Positions 52,990 to 53,446 of a DNA stretch of 53,446 nucleotides are shown here, piece after piece. The stretch's first letter is position 1. Each line of letters begins with the position of its first letter. The position numbers and the translations under genes are program-made. The notes below the pieces were generated by a model that was given only the letters and a program-made list of their open reading frames with translations, made no database searches and had not been told where the DNA came from. This stretch comes from an uncultured Erysipelotrichaceae bacterium (lineage in GTDB: Bacteria; Bacillota_I; Bacilli_A; Erysipelotrichales; Erysipelotrichaceae). The stretch is from contig CACXCB010000059.1 of NCBI GenBank assembly GCA_902766005.1, forward strand, positions 1 through 53,446. Direction: 5' to 3'.

Positions 52990-53409
52990 TTAGTTCCACC
53001 CCTCAATCGTAATGCCCATGTTACGAGCTGTTCCTGCAACGATTCTCATTGCAGCTTCAACATCATTTGCGTTGAGATCTGGCATCTTGTATTCAGCAAT
53101 CTCTCTCAGCTGTGCTTCTGTGATTTTTCCTGCTTTAACAGTCTTAGGTGTTCCGGATGCTTTCTGAATGCCTGCTGCTTTCTTGAGAAGAACTGCAGCC
53201 GGTGTAGTCTTGATAATGAAATCAAAGGACTTGTCTTCATAAGCTGTGATAATTACAGGAACGATGTCGCCTGCACGATCTCTTGTCTTGTCGTTAAATT
53301 CTGAGCAGAATTTAGGCATGTTGATACCTGCAGAAGCGAGTGCCGGGCCTGGTTTAGCACCACCAGCCGGGAATTGAAGTTTGCATACTTTTGCGATTTT
53401 CTTTGCCAT
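52990..53409 (-). CDS. rplK: Ribosomal protein L11
   Basis: A 139-residue L11: [22 protein letters not shown] is the rRNA and EF-G contact region ([15 protein letters not shown]), and the C-terminal domain includes [13 protein letters not shown]. The start at 53409 follows AAAGGAGGAAG; a longer frame to 53442 is rejected. The order rplK-rplA is the classic operon; nusG and secE would be expected just outside the right edge. Confidence 0.95.
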   Translation of the reverse strand: MAKKIAKVCKLQFPAGGAKPGPALASAGINMPKFCSEFNDKTRDRAGDIVPVIITAYEDKSFDFIIKTTPAAVLLKKAAGIQKASGTPKTVKAGKITEAQLREIAEYKMPDLNANDVEAAMRIVAGTARNMGITIEGWN

Positions 53410-53446
53410 GTGGCTTCCTCCTTTTTCTAGAAATATCCACATGCAG

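Overview
The window comes from a low-GC, Gram-positive, probably gut-associated anaerobe of the Bacillota. The Erysipelotrichales are my best guess, but I cannot prove this from the sequence. The grounds are AT-rich coding sequence, strong AGGAGG ribosome binding sites, very regular hairpin-plus-T-run terminators, two lipoproteins with Gram-positive-style lipoboxes, and many sugar hydrolases paired with AraC, GntR or TetR regulators.

Left part (1-10.8 kb). The window opens with the 3' end of an unplaced gene. A PucR-type regulator diverges from a four-gene set: a short-chain dehydrogenase, a cysteine-rich protein of unknown function, a GcvT-like folate-binding protein and an aldo/keto reductase. 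There are no glycine-cleavage partners, so this looks like an uncharacterised folate-linked (possibly demethylating) pathway. Directly behind it lies an HTH / AAA-ATPase / PD-(D/E)XK nuclease gene, bracketed by a 40-bp duplication of the aldo/keto reductase 3' end and terminator, as if it had been inserted. Next come a lone unknown gene and a head-to-head pair of broken genes (GH3 glycosidase and AraC regulator).

Middle (10.8-33.5 kb). This holds a large soluble PAS hybrid histidine kinase, a TetR regulator divergent from glycogen branching enzyme, and an alpha/beta hydrolase with a Cys nucleophile. A second head-to-head pair of broken genes follows (trehalose-6-phosphate hydrolase and trehalose repressor), beside a serine recombinase and a 650-bp gene-poor stretch. 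Then come a CvpA-like membrane protein, a LysR / MFS / flavin-FeS oxidoreductase locus, and a sugar operon (MBL-fold hydrolase, GH13 glucosidase, aldo/keto reductase, DUF3990 protein). A GH106-like lipoprotein with its divergent AraC regulator is an intact example of the layout that is broken in the two scarred pairs.

Right part (33.5-53.4 kb). Most genes lie on the minus strand in compact operons. They are: DUF4230 protein, 5'-nucleotidase lipoprotein and an unusual EF-P paralogue; a six-gene set from a zinc-ribbon membrane protein to a flavoprotein; an esterase; a PTS EIIB-ROK fusion with a GNAT acetyltransferase; a 34-residue membrane peptide gene; RNA 2'-phosphotransferase; YbaK-type deacylase and guanylate kinase; nucleobase permease behind a structured leader; DUF523; uracil phosphoribosyltransferase (plus strand); IPP isomerase; histidine phosphatase and SWIM-finger protein; and ribosomal proteins L1 and L11.

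The items most worth following are the folate-linked cluster, the apparent insertion of the AAA/nuclease gene, the two head-to-head deletion scars, the EF-P paralogue with Asn at the loop tip, the EIIB-ROK fusion, the 34-aa gene and the permease leader. No tRNA, rRNA or CRISPR array was seen.
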